From DATCYX01 sp963714425 (GTDB taxonomy: Bacteria; Chloroflexota; Anaerolineae; Anaerolineales; UBA4823), in contig CAVQOI010000008.1 in assembly GCA_963714425.1 (NCBI GenBank), positions 248,001-312,000 on the forward strand: 64,000 bases of DNA, in the 5' to 3' direction. The notes under the pieces are model-generated. The model was given only the letters and a program-made list of their open reading frames with translations. It was not told the DNA's origin and did not search any database. The position numbers and the translations under genes were made by a program. This document shows positions 25,433 to 34,754 of the stretch, one piece after another. Within the stretch, counting starts at the first letter, position 1, and each line of letters begins with the position of its first letter.

Positions 25433-27223
25433 CTATGACCTACTGACAGGGATTGAGAAATAGAACGTGCTGCCTTTGCCTTCAATGCTCTCTGCCCACA
25501 ATCTGCCGGAATGGGCTTCTACCGAGTGCCTGGCGATTGCTAAACCCAATCCTGTCCCACCACTGGCGCGAGCCCGGTCAGCTTTATAAAAGCGCTCGAA
25601 AATGCGCGGCATATCATCGGCGGGGATACCCACTCCAGTATCACGAACGGAAAAGACAATCGATGCGGGTGAACCCTCACCACCGTTTACCGCCTCGGCG
25701 CATACCTCGATCTCCCCGCCGGGGGGAGTGAATTTAATGGCATTATGAAGCAGGTTAACCAGCACCTGCTCCAGCCTCTGTACATCGGCGATGAGTACGG
25801 GCAGATTCGCGTGGCAATCAACCCGTAAAGTGAGATGGGCGCGTTCTGCCTGCAGGCGAAGCCTATCCACGGCGGATAAAACAACTAATGCGGGGTCCGC
25901 TGGTTGAAACTGCAGCGGCACGCGTCCGGATTCGATCCGGGAGAGCTCCAATAGCTCCGCTACCATTTGGGTCAGCGCATCCACTTCGGTTTCAATACGC
26001 TGTAAAAAGCGCTTTGCTGCTGGCGGGTCATCTAATGCCCCGGATTGCAAGGTTTCAGTCAATGCTTTCAGCGATGCCAGTGGAGTGCGCAGCTCGTGAG
26101 ACAGATTGCTGATAAAGTCTCGGCGTACTGTCTCGAGGTAACGCTGGCGAGATAAATTTGTAAAGAGCAATAAAGTGCTGGAATGGGAGATGCCGAGTGG
26201 TCTGGCTTCAGTTTGCAGGAAGAGTTGTTCAGTGCTGATCTCGATTAGTGCGCTCTCGGACTCGCCACTAGCAAGACATCGCTGCCAAAGATCCACAATC
26301 TGGTGGTGCCGCAGTCCTTCCGCAAGCGTGCGCCCCAGGACATCAGCGCTCTGAAGTGAGAACATCTCTTCTGCACCTGGGTTGATCATCTTGATCTTGC
26401 CATCAGGATCAATAATGATTACGCCATCGTGCATTGTACGAAAAATGGCATCCACTTTGTCTTGCTCATCGCGCAGTGCATCTGCCTGGTGCTGTAATTT
26501 TGACGCCAGGTGGTTAAATGCATCTGCGAGGAGCTCGCTCTCATCTTCGCTTGTATGCGGGAGTTGCTCGGGTGCGGAATCGCTTAGAAAATCACTGTGC
26601 GCCAGGTGTGACGCTTTCTGTGCGAGCTGCCGAATCGGGCGGGTTGTGGCGCCCGCAATCCAAGCTGCAAGTAATACGGCGACAACGGATGCCAGGAGCG
26701 TTGCCCCCAGGATCGCCCCTTGGATACGTCTTTGGCTTGCTTCAACCTGTGCAAGCGGTATGGAGACCCGCACAATTGCTGCCTTCTTTTCATTAACATC
26801 GACACGGCTGGCGAAATACATGCTCTGATAGCGCATTGTGGTGCTGTAGCGGGTATTTTTGCCCTCACCGGTGGCCAGCGCCGCTGTAATCTCTGGGCGT
26901 GTCAGGTGATTCCCCATATTTTCCGGATCATTATGTGATTCGCCGATGACGATCCCGATCGGATCGATGATGGTTACACGCGCATCCAGTAAGTCAGCAT
27001 AGTGGTGCGCAAGAGTGTTGACCGTTTGCGGATCAGCCCCGTCGGCGAAATAGGGTTCAAGCCCCTCGCCGATCAAGCGTGCTTCAGCAGCCAGCTTGGA
27101 TTCAAGCTCCGTGTAGTAAACATCACGCACCAGCTTGGATAAATATAGACCCAGGACGCCCATCGTGACCAGAATGAGGAGTAAAAAGGGGATGTATATG
27201 CGCCTGCGGATATTCCCTAGCAT
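25433..27223 (-). CDS. PhoR-like sensor histidine kinase
   Basis: 596 residues. Membrane helices at about 11-30 and 168-190 enclose an extracytoplasmic sensor domain; HAMP (about 190-245), PAS (about 255-350), then HisKA with the phospho-acceptor His376 in SNLSHELRTPLASLK and an HATPase_c domain (N-box HNAIKFTPP, G1 DTGVGIP, G2 GGTGLGLAI). The architecture is that of PhoR-type kinases. Its start directly abuts the stop of the response regulator, so the two form a pair. The signal is unknown; phosphate is a guess from architecture alone. Confidence 0.92.
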   Translation of the reverse strand: MLGNIRRRIYIPFLLLILVTMGVLGLYLSKLVRDVYYTELESKLAAEARLIGEGLEPYFADGADPQTVNTLAHHYADLLDARVTIIDPIGIVIGESHNDPENMGNHLTRPEITAALATGEGKNTRYSTTMRYQSMYFASRVDVNEKKAAIVRVSIPLAQVEASQRRIQGAILGATLLASVVAVLLAAWIAGATTRPIRQLAQKASHLAHSDFLSDSAPEQLPHTSEDESELLADAFNHLASKLQHQADALRDEQDKVDAIFRTMHDGVIIIDPDGKIKMINPGAEEMFSLQSADVLGRTLAEGLRHHQIVDLWQRCLASGESESALIEISTEQLFLQTEARPLGISHSSTLLLFTNLSRQRYLETVRRDFISNLSHELRTPLASLKALTETLQSGALDDPPAAKRFLQRIETEVDALTQMVAELLELSRIESGRVPLQFQPADPALVVLSAVDRLRLQAERAHLTLRVDCHANLPVLIADVQRLEQVLVNLLHNAIKFTPPGGEIEVCAEAVNGGEGSPASIVFSVRDTGVGIPADDMPRIFERFYKADRARASGGTGLGLAIARHSVEAHSGRLWAESIEGKGSTFYFSIPVSRS

Positions 27224-27928
27224 TCATCCCTCAAAGCGATACCCTGCGCTACGTACAGTAATAATCCGCTCAGGTGTGGTTGGATCGTTCTCTATCTTCT
27301 TTCGAAGCCAGCGGATGTGTACATCGACAGTGCGGCTACCGCCACTGTACGTCCACCCCCAAACCTGTTCAAGGATTTGCTCGCGTGAGAGCACTTGCCC
27401 TCTATGCTTGGCCAGATAGAGCAAAAGATCGTACTCTTTGGGTTTGAGAGAAATTGGTTTGCTGTCTATTTGCGCTTCCCTACGGGTTTGATTCAGGGTC
27501 AGGTTGCCAAAGTGCAGGTTCTCCTTGGTTTGTACCGGCCCGGGATCGAGCTCTTCGCGGATCAAGCGTATACGACGTAATTGCGCCTTTACCCGTGCAA
27601 GAAATTCTCGCATGCTGAAAGGTTTTGTTAGGTAATCATCCGCCCCCATCTCCAGACCGATGACACGATCAATTTCGTCGTCACGAGCTGTGAGCATAAT
27701 AATAGGAACGTTCATTTCCTGGCGAAGGATGCGACACACTTCGAAACCATCCAGCTTGGGGAGCATGATATCCAGCACAATCAGATCGGGAATAAACTCC
27801 CGGGCTGTATCGAGTGCAGCTTGCCCGTCTCCAGCACTTTCAACAATATAACCCTGGCGCCGCAAATTGTAGGCAAGTGTCTCCTGGAGTGAAGGTTCAT
27901 CTTCAACGACCAATATCTTCTCAGCCAT
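27224..27928 (-). CDS. OmpR/PhoB-family response regulator
   Basis: 234 residues: receiver domain with phospho-acceptor Asp53 in VLDIMLP, switch Thr in MLTARDD and Lys in LTKPFSMRE, followed by a winged-helix domain with RTVDVHIRWLRKKIE. It is PhoB-like in length and in the DNA-contact helix. A minus-strand TAAAAT at 27935-27940, six bases before the ATG, suggests a nearly leaderless transcript. Confidence 0.93.
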   Translation of the reverse strand: MAEKILVVEDEPSLQETLAYNLRRQGYIVESAGDGQAALDTAREFIPDLIVLDIMLPKLDGFEVCRILRQEMNVPIIMLTARDDEIDRVIGLEMGADDYLTKPFSMREFLARVKAQLRRIRLIREELDPGPVQTKENLHFGNLTLNQTRREAQIDSKPISLKPKEYDLLLYLAKHRGQVLSREQILEQVWGWTYSGGSRTVDVHIRWLRKKIENDPTTPERIITVRSAGYRFEG

Positions 27929-27970
27929 GTTTGAATTTTATCCTATACGAGAGGGGCTGAGCGCCTGGAA

Positions 27971-28969
27971 TCATTCTAAATAGTTCTGTTCTCGGAGCCA
28001 GGCTATTGCATCCCGCATGGTTTCATCAACCGGACGCGGATTGAAACCAAATGCATTTTGAGCTTTACTTGTATCGTATCCCTGCCAATGACGGATCGCC
28101 CGTAGATGATTGCCGGTCAGGTTTGTAAATGGAAGCCCGTCATCCATGCGCACCAACACGTCTATCACCCAGAGCGGAATCTTGATGCGGGGTGGTGGTG
28201 CTTTGCCTGCTTGAGCGGCGATTGTTAGTGCCTCTCTTAATTGCAGGTTATGCCCACCAATTATGTAGCGCTCACCAGAGCTGCCCTTCTCGGCTGATTG
28301 GATATGTGCCTGAGCCACCTCACGAACGTCGATGATGTTGATGGTCACCGGTAGCCAGGCAATTCCCCAACCACGTGCCACCCCAAGCAGCAAGCGACTC
28401 AAGGTGAGGTGCACGTCACCAGGTCCAAAAACTGCCGTAGGGTTTAGGGTGACGCAGTCCAAGCCCTCCTCACAAGCAGCCATAACTGCTTGCTCCATGC
28501 GAATTTTCGTTTCATAATACGCGCTTTTTGGAAGGGTGCCCGGTGTGTAGGTGTCGGCTTCATTCGCCAGACGCGTCTCTCCATTTGGAGGGTGCCCGAT
28601 CGTCGTCAGGGTCGAAGTATAGATAAGGCGGGACAATTTAGTCTCACGAGCAGCCTGGAGTACACCTGTTATCTGTCTAGTTCCTTGGTTGATATGCTCT
28701 CGGACAGAACGATTGTCATTGCGCTTCGGGTAGTATCCTGCAGCGTGGAATACGACATCGCAGTCTGCCATTGCCTCAACAAGCTTTCCAACATCTTTCA
28801 AGTCGCAATCGACCCATTCTATGTGCGTCTCTCCAAGATGGCCTTTGGCGCCGGGTGAACGTCTCACCCCGCGCACAACCCAGCCAGCCTGCAGAGCAGA
28901 CTTAGCAATGTGCCCGCCGATAAATCCTGTTGCCCCGAGTACGAGCACAGTTTTGTTAGGGATTGCCAT
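27971..28969 (-). CDS. NAD-dependent epimerase/dehydratase family protein
   Basis: 332-residue extended short-chain dehydrogenase. Rossmann motif LGATGFIGGHIA at the N-terminus and catalytic Tyr-x-x-x-Lys in YYETKIRME, with Thr/Ser in YTSTLTTIG. It resembles dihydroflavonol-4-reductase-like and hopanoid-associated sugar-epimerase groups; the substrate is not decidable. It stands alone between the two-component genes and the glutaredoxin. Confidence 0.88.
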   Translation of the reverse strand: MAIPNKTVLVLGATGFIGGHIAKSALQAGWVVRGVRRSPGAKGHLGETHIEWVDCDLKDVGKLVEAMADCDVVFHAAGYYPKRNDNRSVREHINQGTRQITGVLQAARETKLSRLIYTSTLTTIGHPPNGETRLANEADTYTPGTLPKSAYYETKIRMEQAVMAACEEGLDCVTLNPTAVFGPGDVHLTLSRLLLGVARGWGIAWLPVTINIIDVREVAQAHIQSAEKGSSGERYIIGGHNLQLREALTIAAQAGKAPPPRIKIPLWVIDVLVRMDDGLPFTNLTGNHLRAIRHWQGYDTSKAQNAFGFNPRPVDETMRDAIAWLREQNYLE

Positions 28970-29035
28970 GCAGATCAGGGGACCTAAATGACGGTGCTAG
29001 GCACCATCGGTGAGAACGGGTTCGTGAGCAAGCTG

Positions 29036-29287
29036 TCAAACTGGTAATCCGAGCTTTTGAGCGACCTTGGTATTGGAAGGTTCTACCAGGATAGAGCCAT
29101 CACTAAAAACTAGGGTCGGCACGCTGCGCAACCCGTTGTTGGTTTGCAGCACGAATTTTTCAGCCTCTTTATCTTTATCGATATCGATCCATTGATAAGG
29201 AATTTTGTGATAATCCAGGAATCGCTTTGTCCTGCGGCAGTCACCGCACCAGTTTGTCGCATAGATCGTGATTTTTTGTTCTGCCAT
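29036..29287 (-). CDS. Glutaredoxin-like protein
   Basis: 83 residues from the ATG at 29287 (another ATG at 29299 is possible). A thioredoxin-fold protein of the mycoredoxin/NrdH-like group: active site N-W-C-G-D-C near residue 12-15, cis-Pro in RSVPTLVF, and Gly-Gly-like S-D-G-S end. It reduces disulfides or mycothiol/bacillithiol-like mixed disulfides in the cytoplasm. It is divergent from the DUF72 gene. Confidence 0.88.
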   Translation of the reverse strand: MAEQKITIYATNWCGDCRRTKRFLDYHKIPYQWIDIDKDKEAEKFVLQTNNGLRSVPTLVFSDGSILVEPSNTKVAQKLGLPV

Positions 29288-29383
29288 GCTAGATGCCATA
29301 TCCCTTGAAATGGATTCTCTGCCTATTTGCCTCGCCACGTTAGGATGGGTTGGATTCTTGGGTGGATTTTTTCTTAGCCCTAT

Positions 29384-29389
29384 TATAAT
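29384..29389 (+). promoter_or_regulatory. -10 box of the DUF72 gene, probably leaderless
   Basis: A perfect TATAAT ends seven bases before the ATG at 29397, so the transcript would begin at or next to the start codon. No clear -35 is seen at standard spacing. Confidence 0.45.
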
Positions 29390-29396
29390 AACATTG

Positions 29397-30203
29397 ATGC
29401 TCGATTGGTATCTTGGCACAATGGGATTTGGCTACAAAGACTGGAAAGGTGTGTTTTATCCGCCTGCAGCCCAGGCTCGGGATTATCTTGCATTCTATAG
29501 CCGTTATTTCAATTCTGTGGAGCTCGATACTACCTTTTATGGTACACCCCGCGCTCATTCTGTTCGATCGTGGGCATCGGCTACACCAGACGACTTCCGA
29601 TTCTGCGCCAAGACTCCTCAGGTGATTACGCACGAACGTGGTCTGGTGGGTACAACCGACCTCATGATTGATTTCCTTGTTGGATTGCAGCCGTTGGGCG
29701 CTAGGCTGGGGGTCGTTTTACTTCAGTTCCCTCCCTCATTCACCTCCATTCAGCTCGATATTTTGTCGAGCTTTCTCCAAAATACTCGCGCTCACGCCTT
29801 GGGAAGGGATGTCTGCCTGGCAGTTGAGTTCCGCCACGGCTCGTGGTACACTGACCGCTCAAGCCTGATATCATTGTTGTCGCACCACGAAGTCTGCTGG
29901 GCGTCGACTGAATATCCGGATCTTCCCGCAGAGGTGAACTGCACAACCTCATTCCATTACATTCGTTGGATTGGACAGCATGGGCGCTATGCTTCTCATG
30001 AGAGAGAACGCGTGGACATGACCCAAAGACTGGCTCGTTGGTGGGGACAGTTAATGGAAGTCGCAGGGGAGTTGGACAGTATCTATGGATTTTTCAATAA
30101 CGATTTTGCCGGCCACGCCCCGGCAACTTGCAACCGATTTAAAGCCTTGGCCGGACTTTCGGTGCAATCACCTGATCATCCAAGGCAAGGACGGCTATTT
30201 TAG
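29397..30203 (+). CDS. DUF72 (YecE-like) protein
   Basis: 268 residues from the ATG at 29397, where the family start motif WYLGTMGFGYKDWKGVFYP begins; the frame is open upstream but that segment is not family-like and overlaps the divergent glutaredoxin. DUF72 is a TIM-barrel-like family of unknown function; FNSVELDTTFYG, FRFCAKTP, LLQFPPSF, VEFRHGSWY and YGFFNNDFAGHAPATC are its signature blocks. It is followed by ctaA after three bases. Confidence 0.88.
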   Translation: MLDWYLGTMGFGYKDWKGVFYPPAAQARDYLAFYSRYFNSVELDTTFYGTPRAHSVRSWASATPDDFRFCAKTPQVITHERGLVGTTDLMIDFLVGLQPLGARLGVVLLQFPPSFTSIQLDILSSFLQNTRAHALGRDVCLAVEFRHGSWYTDRSSLISLLSHHEVCWASTEYPDLPAEVNCTTSFHYIRWIGQHGRYASHERERVDMTQRLARWWGQLMEVAGELDSIYGFFNNDFAGHAPATCNRFKALAGLSVQSPDHPRQGRLF

Positions 30204-30206
30204 AAT

Positions 30207-31130
30207 ATGAAAGCTAACCGCTTTGCACAGTTTGCTTGGGGGGTGTTGGGCTTCAATATTCTGGTCATCTTGTGGGGCGCTTATGTGCGTGCCACAGGCT
30301 CTGGGGCAGGATGTGGCAGCCATTGGCCCTTGTGTAATGGGGAATTCGTCCCTCGAACCCCTCAAATCGAGACCCTTGTTGAATTCTCCCATCGATTGAG
30401 CAGCGGGGTGGCATTTCTCCTGGTAGCAGGAATGTTCTTTTGGGCCTTGCGCAGCTTCCCAAAGGGGAACCTGGTTCGCCGTCTTGCCGGCTATTCTTTT
30501 CTATTAATTATCACTGAAGCGCTCATTGGCGCTGGTCTCGTCTTGTTTGAGTGGGTAGCACAGGATCAGTCCAGCGGTCGCGCTATAGCCATCGTCATCC
30601 ATCTGGGAAATACTTTTATTCTACTGGCTGCACTGACGCTTACCGCATGGCTAGCCTCCAGGCGGGAGCATTCCAGGGTGGATAATCCTCGCTATTTCTG
30701 GATATGGCTGGCGTTTGGATTGGGCGGTGTGTTAATACTAGGCGCCAGTGGCGCTTTGACAGCACTAGGTGATACCCTGTTCCCAGTCAACTCGCTTGCT
30801 GAAGGAATCCGCCAGGATTTCTCGCCCACTGCTCATTTTTTACTCCGTCTACGACTGCTTCACCCAACAATTGCTGTGATTGTTGGAATCTACCTGATAG
30901 TTCTTGCTGGTCTCGTCCGCCTACAAATTCATCGAGACGATGCGCGGCGGTTAGCTCGATTGCTAACTATTGGAGTAATCGTGCAATTAGCTGCCGGTCT
31001 GATCAATGTGCTGCTTCTTGCACCGGTATGGATGCAGTTGACGCACCTGTTTCTAGCTGATCTGCTTTGGATTCTTCTCGTCCTTATCACAATCAGCAGC
31101 CTGGGAGTAGGCTATAATACCCGACTATGA
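30207..31130 (+). CDS. ctaA: Heme A synthase, CtaA/COX15 family
   Basis: 307 residues with about eight membrane helices in two similar four-helix halves. It converts heme O to heme A for aa3-type cytochrome oxidases. Heme-ligand histidines are visible in VEFSHRLSSG, IVIHLGNTF, LLHPTIAV and LTHLFLADLLW; the N-terminal RATGSGAGCGSHWPLCNG loop with its two cysteines is typical. It suggests the organism can respire oxygen. It overlaps ligA by ATGA. Confidence 0.92.
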   Translation: MKANRFAQFAWGVLGFNILVILWGAYVRATGSGAGCGSHWPLCNGEFVPRTPQIETLVEFSHRLSSGVAFLLVAGMFFWALRSFPKGNLVRRLAGYSFLLIITEALIGAGLVLFEWVAQDQSSGRAIAIVIHLGNTFILLAALTLTAWLASRREHSRVDNPRYFWIWLAFGLGGVLILGASGALTALGDTLFPVNSLAEGIRQDFSPTAHFLLRLRLLHPTIAVIVGIYLIVLAGLVRLQIHRDDARRLARLLTIGVIVQLAAGLINVLLLAPVWMQLTHLFLADLLWILLVLITISSLGVGYNTRL

Positions 31131-33172
31131 GCCCCCTGGCTGAAGAGCGCGAGCTTCGAAATAGGATAGAGATATTACGTCATAAGATAAACGACCACAA
31201 TTATCGCTATCATGTACTCGATTCTCCCGTGATTAGCGATTATGAATTTGACCAATTGTTACTCGAGTTACGCGCTCTTGAGGCTGCGCATCCTGAATGG
31301 ATAACGCCAGACTCACCCACGCAGCGGGCGGGCGCCATCCCTTCAGAGAAATTCACCAAGGTGCGCCATCCGGCCCCGATTCTGAGCCTGGGAAACGCAT
31401 TCACCGCAGACGATGTGCGCGCATGGTACGAACGCATTCTCAAGCTGGATGAGCGCATCGCCACGACTGACTTCGTGGTCGAGCCGAAAATCGATGGTCT
31501 CACCGTCGTTCTTCACTACCAGGATGGCTTATTTGTGCAGGGTGCTACCCGAGGTGATGGCGAGGTTGGGGAGGAGATTACCAGCAATCTGCGCACCATT
31601 CGCAGTCTGCCACTGCGAATACCGGTATTCGCAGATGGCCCTGCGCCACCTGAACGTCTGGTCGTTCGCGGTGAAGCATTTTTCAACCTTGCAGATTTCG
31701 AGGCCTTAAACCGCCAGCTTGAGCTGGCAGGCGAAAAGACCTACCAGAACCCACGCAATACCGCAGCCGGAGCGCTGCGCCAGCTCGACCCTGCCCTTAC
31801 CGCCTCTCGACCGCTAACATTGCTGACTTATGACATTGTAGATGGGGATGGCCCGTTACCACATACCCATACGGATACGGTAGCATTTCTAAAAAACCTT
31901 GGTTTCCCGGTTGTCGATATCGAGCACTGCCAGACAATAGACGAGACCATTCTGGCACACGAGCAACTTGTCCAACGCCGCGACCAAATGGCGTACGAGG
32001 TAGATGGGGCGGTGATTAAAATCAACAATCTCGATCTTGCGAACAGCCTGGGAGTTGTGGGAAAAGACCCGCGCGGCGCCATCGCATTCAAATTCCCAGC
32101 TGTAGAGGTCACGACAACCTTGCTGGATATCGGTGTCAATGTTGGTCGCACTGGAGTCCTCACACCGTATGCCGTATTAGATGCGGTGGAGATCGGGGGG
32201 GTGATTGTTCGCCAGGCGACACTGCATAATTTTGATTATATTCGTGAGAAAGATATCCGTGTTGGCGATCGCGTAGCAGTCAAGCGAGCAGGAGATGTAA
32301 TCCCGTACGTCATCGGCCCTCTCATTTCGGCACGCACGGGAAAAGAGACAGTATTTACCCCGCCGCAAACCTGCCCAACCTGCGCGCAGCCCGTAGAGCA
32401 TTTCGAAGGGGAAGTAGCCTGGTATTGTGTCAATGCTGCCTGTCCTGCGCAATTAGTGCGCAATGTGGAGCATTTCGTCTCCCGCGGGGCAATGGACATC
32501 GTTGGTCTTGGCATCCGAATTGTGGAACAGCTCGTTGAGAGTGGGCTGGTGGGCGATGTGGCAGATATCTATACACTGCAGCGAGAGGCATTGTTGTCTA
32601 TAGAGGGTTTCGCTGAGAAAAAAGCAGAGAATCTAATCTCATCGATCGAGACCTCAAAGAGCCAATCCCTGGCGCGCTTGATCACCGCTCTTGGCATTCG
32701 GGGCGTAGGAGAGGTGGTTGCGAACGATTTGGCGCGCGTATTTTTGGACCTTGACCAGCTCTCTAATACCCATTTAGAGCAATTGCAGGCAATTGAAGGC
32801 ATTGGCCCCAATATTGCCCAGGGGATTGTAGACTGGTTTGCTCGTCCAGCCAACCAGCGTGTTCTTGGAAAGCTACGCAAGGCGGGTGTTTGGCCACGCG
32901 CCCAACGTGTGAAGGCAGAAGCGTCAGGTCCTCGAGCTTTAGATGGGTTCACCTTTGTGGTCACTGGCACCCTCGATGGATTCACTCGCGATACTATCAA
33001 AGCTTTTATCGAAGAACACGGTGGAAAGGTGATCGAATCGGTCAGTAAGAAGACAAGTTATTTGGTCTTAGGTGAAAACCCCGGCTCGAAGCTGGATAAA
33101 GCCAAAGCATTAGGCGTTCAGGTGATCGACGAGACCGGATTGCGCCGTTTGATCGGTGAAGCATCTACTTGA
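31127..33172 (+). CDS. ligA: NAD-dependent DNA ligase
   Basis: 681 residues, full length. Adenylation Lys121 in VEPKIDGL; oligonucleotide-binding fold; four-Cys zinc finger (CPTC followed by C-x5-C); helix-hairpin-helix repeats; and a C-terminal BRCT domain from about residue 605 (FVVTGTLDGFTRDTIKAFIEEHGG). It seals nicks in replication and repair. A TATAAT within the end of ctaA, eight bases before the ATG, could give a leaderless transcript independent of ctaA. Confidence 0.97.
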   Translation: MSPLAEERELRNRIEILRHKINDHNYRYHVLDSPVISDYEFDQLLLELRALEAAHPEWITPDSPTQRAGAIPSEKFTKVRHPAPILSLGNAFTADDVRAWYERILKLDERIATTDFVVEPKIDGLTVVLHYQDGLFVQGATRGDGEVGEEITSNLRTIRSLPLRIPVFADGPAPPERLVVRGEAFFNLADFEALNRQLELAGEKTYQNPRNTAAGALRQLDPALTASRPLTLLTYDIVDGDGPLPHTHTDTVAFLKNLGFPVVDIEHCQTIDETILAHEQLVQRRDQMAYEVDGAVIKINNLDLANSLGVVGKDPRGAIAFKFPAVEVTTTLLDIGVNVGRTGVLTPYAVLDAVEIGGVIVRQATLHNFDYIREKDIRVGDRVAVKRAGDVIPYVIGPLISARTGKETVFTPPQTCPTCAQPVEHFEGEVAWYCVNAACPAQLVRNVEHFVSRGAMDIVGLGIRIVEQLVESGLVGDVADIYTLQREALLSIEGFAEKKAENLISSIETSKSQSLARLITALGIRGVGEVVANDLARVFLDLDQLSNTHLEQLQAIEGIGPNIAQGIVDWFARPANQRVLGKLRKAGVWPRAQRVKAEASGPRALDGFTFVVTGTLDGFTRDTIKAFIEEHGGKVIESVSKKTSYLVLGENPGSKLDKAKALGVQVIDETGLRRLIGEAST

Positions 33173-33182
33173 GGAGAAATCA

Positions 33183-34397
33183 ATGGTTCAGCAAATAAAT
33201 GATTCTGTCCAGCAACGAATAGCAGCGATTTGCGATCGAGTCAATGGGTTGATTGAGGATGAACTATATTTTTACAACCAGCCAATAAGTGAGTTGCGAG
33301 GAGGGGCGCGCGTTCTTGTCAATGGGCGTGAGATGGGTATGTACGCATCCTACAGTTACCTGGGGTTGGTGAATCATCCGCGTATCAATCAGGCTGCCAA
33401 AGATGCAATCGACCGATATGGCACGGGCACGCATGGTGTCCGCTCTTTGGCTGGCTCACTTGAATTGCATCGTGAGCTGGAAGAAAAGATATCCGAATTT
33501 AAAGGCACTGAGGCTGCGATTACTTATTCCTCCGGCTACGTTACTAACCTGACCACTGTCTCAACCCTTGTTGGACGTGGTGATTATGTCATCTCAGACA
33601 AACTAAATCATGCGAGTATCGTGGATGGCTGCCTGATGTCGGGGGCAAAGTTTCTGCGCTTCCGCCATAACGATATGGAATCGCTAGAGCAGCGCCTGCA
33701 GCAAGCCGATGCCGACAGCGAAGCAGCTAAACTGGTTGTCTCTGATTCAGTATTCAGCATGGATGGGGATATCATCGATTTTCCCAACATGGTCGCACTG
33801 TGTCGCAAATACAATGCTAGGCTCATGATCGATGAAGCTCATTCGGTCGGTGTCTTGGGAAAGACCGGGCGGGGCATTGAGGAGCACTTTGGAATGCCGG
33901 GGAGCATTGATTTGAAGATGGGCACCCTGAGCAAGACGATCCCATCGATCGGCGGGTATGTTGCGGGTAAACACGAAATGATAGAGTACTTGCGTCATGC
34001 CAGTCGTGCCTACATCTTCTCGGCGGCGCTTCCCCCAGCTCAAGCAGCTGCGGCAAAAGTTGCCTTTGATGTAATCCTGGATGAGCCTTGGCGAGTAGCA
34101 AAGCTCAATGCCAACACAAGCCAATTTATTGGGGGATTGAAAGCTCGGGGGTTTGACACCCTGCAAACTGAGACAGCAATCGTCCCTGTGCTTTGTGGCA
34201 GCGATGAGAGGGCTTTCAGCATGACTGCAGCTGCCCAACGCCAGGATATATTTGTCCTACCTGTCGTCTCGCCGGCTGTGCCGCCAGGACTTGCGCGCCT
34301 GCGCGCTACGATCACCGCAGCTCATGAGCCCGATGAGATTGAACACGCCATGGATGTCATTGCTGAAGCAGGTAAGAAAATCGGCTTGGTGACATGA
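33183..34397 (+). CDS. Alpha-oxoamine synthase (PLP-dependent acyltransferase)
   Basis: 404 residues from the ATG at 33183, preceded by GAGGAG; a longer start inside ligA is rejected. Fold-type I PLP enzyme of the KBL/BioF/ALAS/SPT family: IDEAHSVGVLG with the PLP-contacting Asp217 and His220, and Schiff-base Lys251 in GTLSKTIPSIGGYVAG. These enzymes condense an amino acid with an acyl thioester. The Ser-Lys-Thr context is closer to serine-palmitoyltransferase-like members than to BioF, but the substrate is not certain. Confidence 0.85.
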   Translation: MVQQINDSVQQRIAAICDRVNGLIEDELYFYNQPISELRGGARVLVNGREMGMYASYSYLGLVNHPRINQAAKDAIDRYGTGTHGVRSLAGSLELHRELEEKISEFKGTEAAITYSSGYVTNLTTVSTLVGRGDYVISDKLNHASIVDGCLMSGAKFLRFRHNDMESLEQRLQQADADSEAAKLVVSDSVFSMDGDIIDFPNMVALCRKYNARLMIDEAHSVGVLGKTGRGIEEHFGMPGSIDLKMGTLSKTIPSIGGYVAGKHEMIEYLRHASRAYIFSAALPPAQAAAAKVAFDVILDEPWRVAKLNANTSQFIGGLKARGFDTLQTETAIVPVLCGSDERAFSMTAAAQRQDIFVLPVVSPAVPPGLARLRATITAAHEPDEIEHAMDVIAEAGKKIGLVT

Positions 34398-34754
34398 ATG
34401 GATGATGTAGTCCTTAAGACCGGAAGAGAGAAGTCGGTCTTACGCCGCCACCCGTGGATATTCTCTGGAGCAATTCAGCATGTAAGCGGCAATCCTGGGT
34501 TGGGGGACACGGTCCTGATCCGTGACTCCACCGGGCAGGAACTGGCATTAGGAGCGTATAGCCCCGCATCGAATATCCGTATCCGACTATGGACCTGGGA
34601 ACCTCGATCCACAATTGGTAAGGCGTTTTTCAAAGCACGCCTGGAACAATCTCTCTCGGCGAGAAAATCATTGATTTGCGTAGCAATCTGGACGGGTTCG
34701 CCTCCGACGCGTACCGCCTTGTATACGCCGAATCAGACGGCTTGCCGGGTTTGA
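34398..34754 (+). CDS. RlmI-like rRNA methyltransferase, N-terminal part (frameshifted)
   Basis: This frame encodes the N-terminal PUA domain (LKTGREKSVLRRHPWIFSGAI, LGAYSPASNIRIRLW) of a 23S rRNA cytosine-5 methyltransferase like RlmI. After about residue 90 it runs out of frame and stops. Protein similarity resumes in the -1 frame. Adding one A to the AAAA tract at 34664-34667 restores one reading frame through 35596. The start ATG overlaps nothing and lies directly after the upstream stop. Confidence 0.8.
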   Translation: MDDVVLKTGREKSVLRRHPWIFSGAIQHVSGNPGLGDTVLIRDSTGQELALGAYSPASNIRIRLWTWEPRSTIGKAFFKARLEQSLSARKSLICVAIWTGSPPTRTALYTPNQTACRV

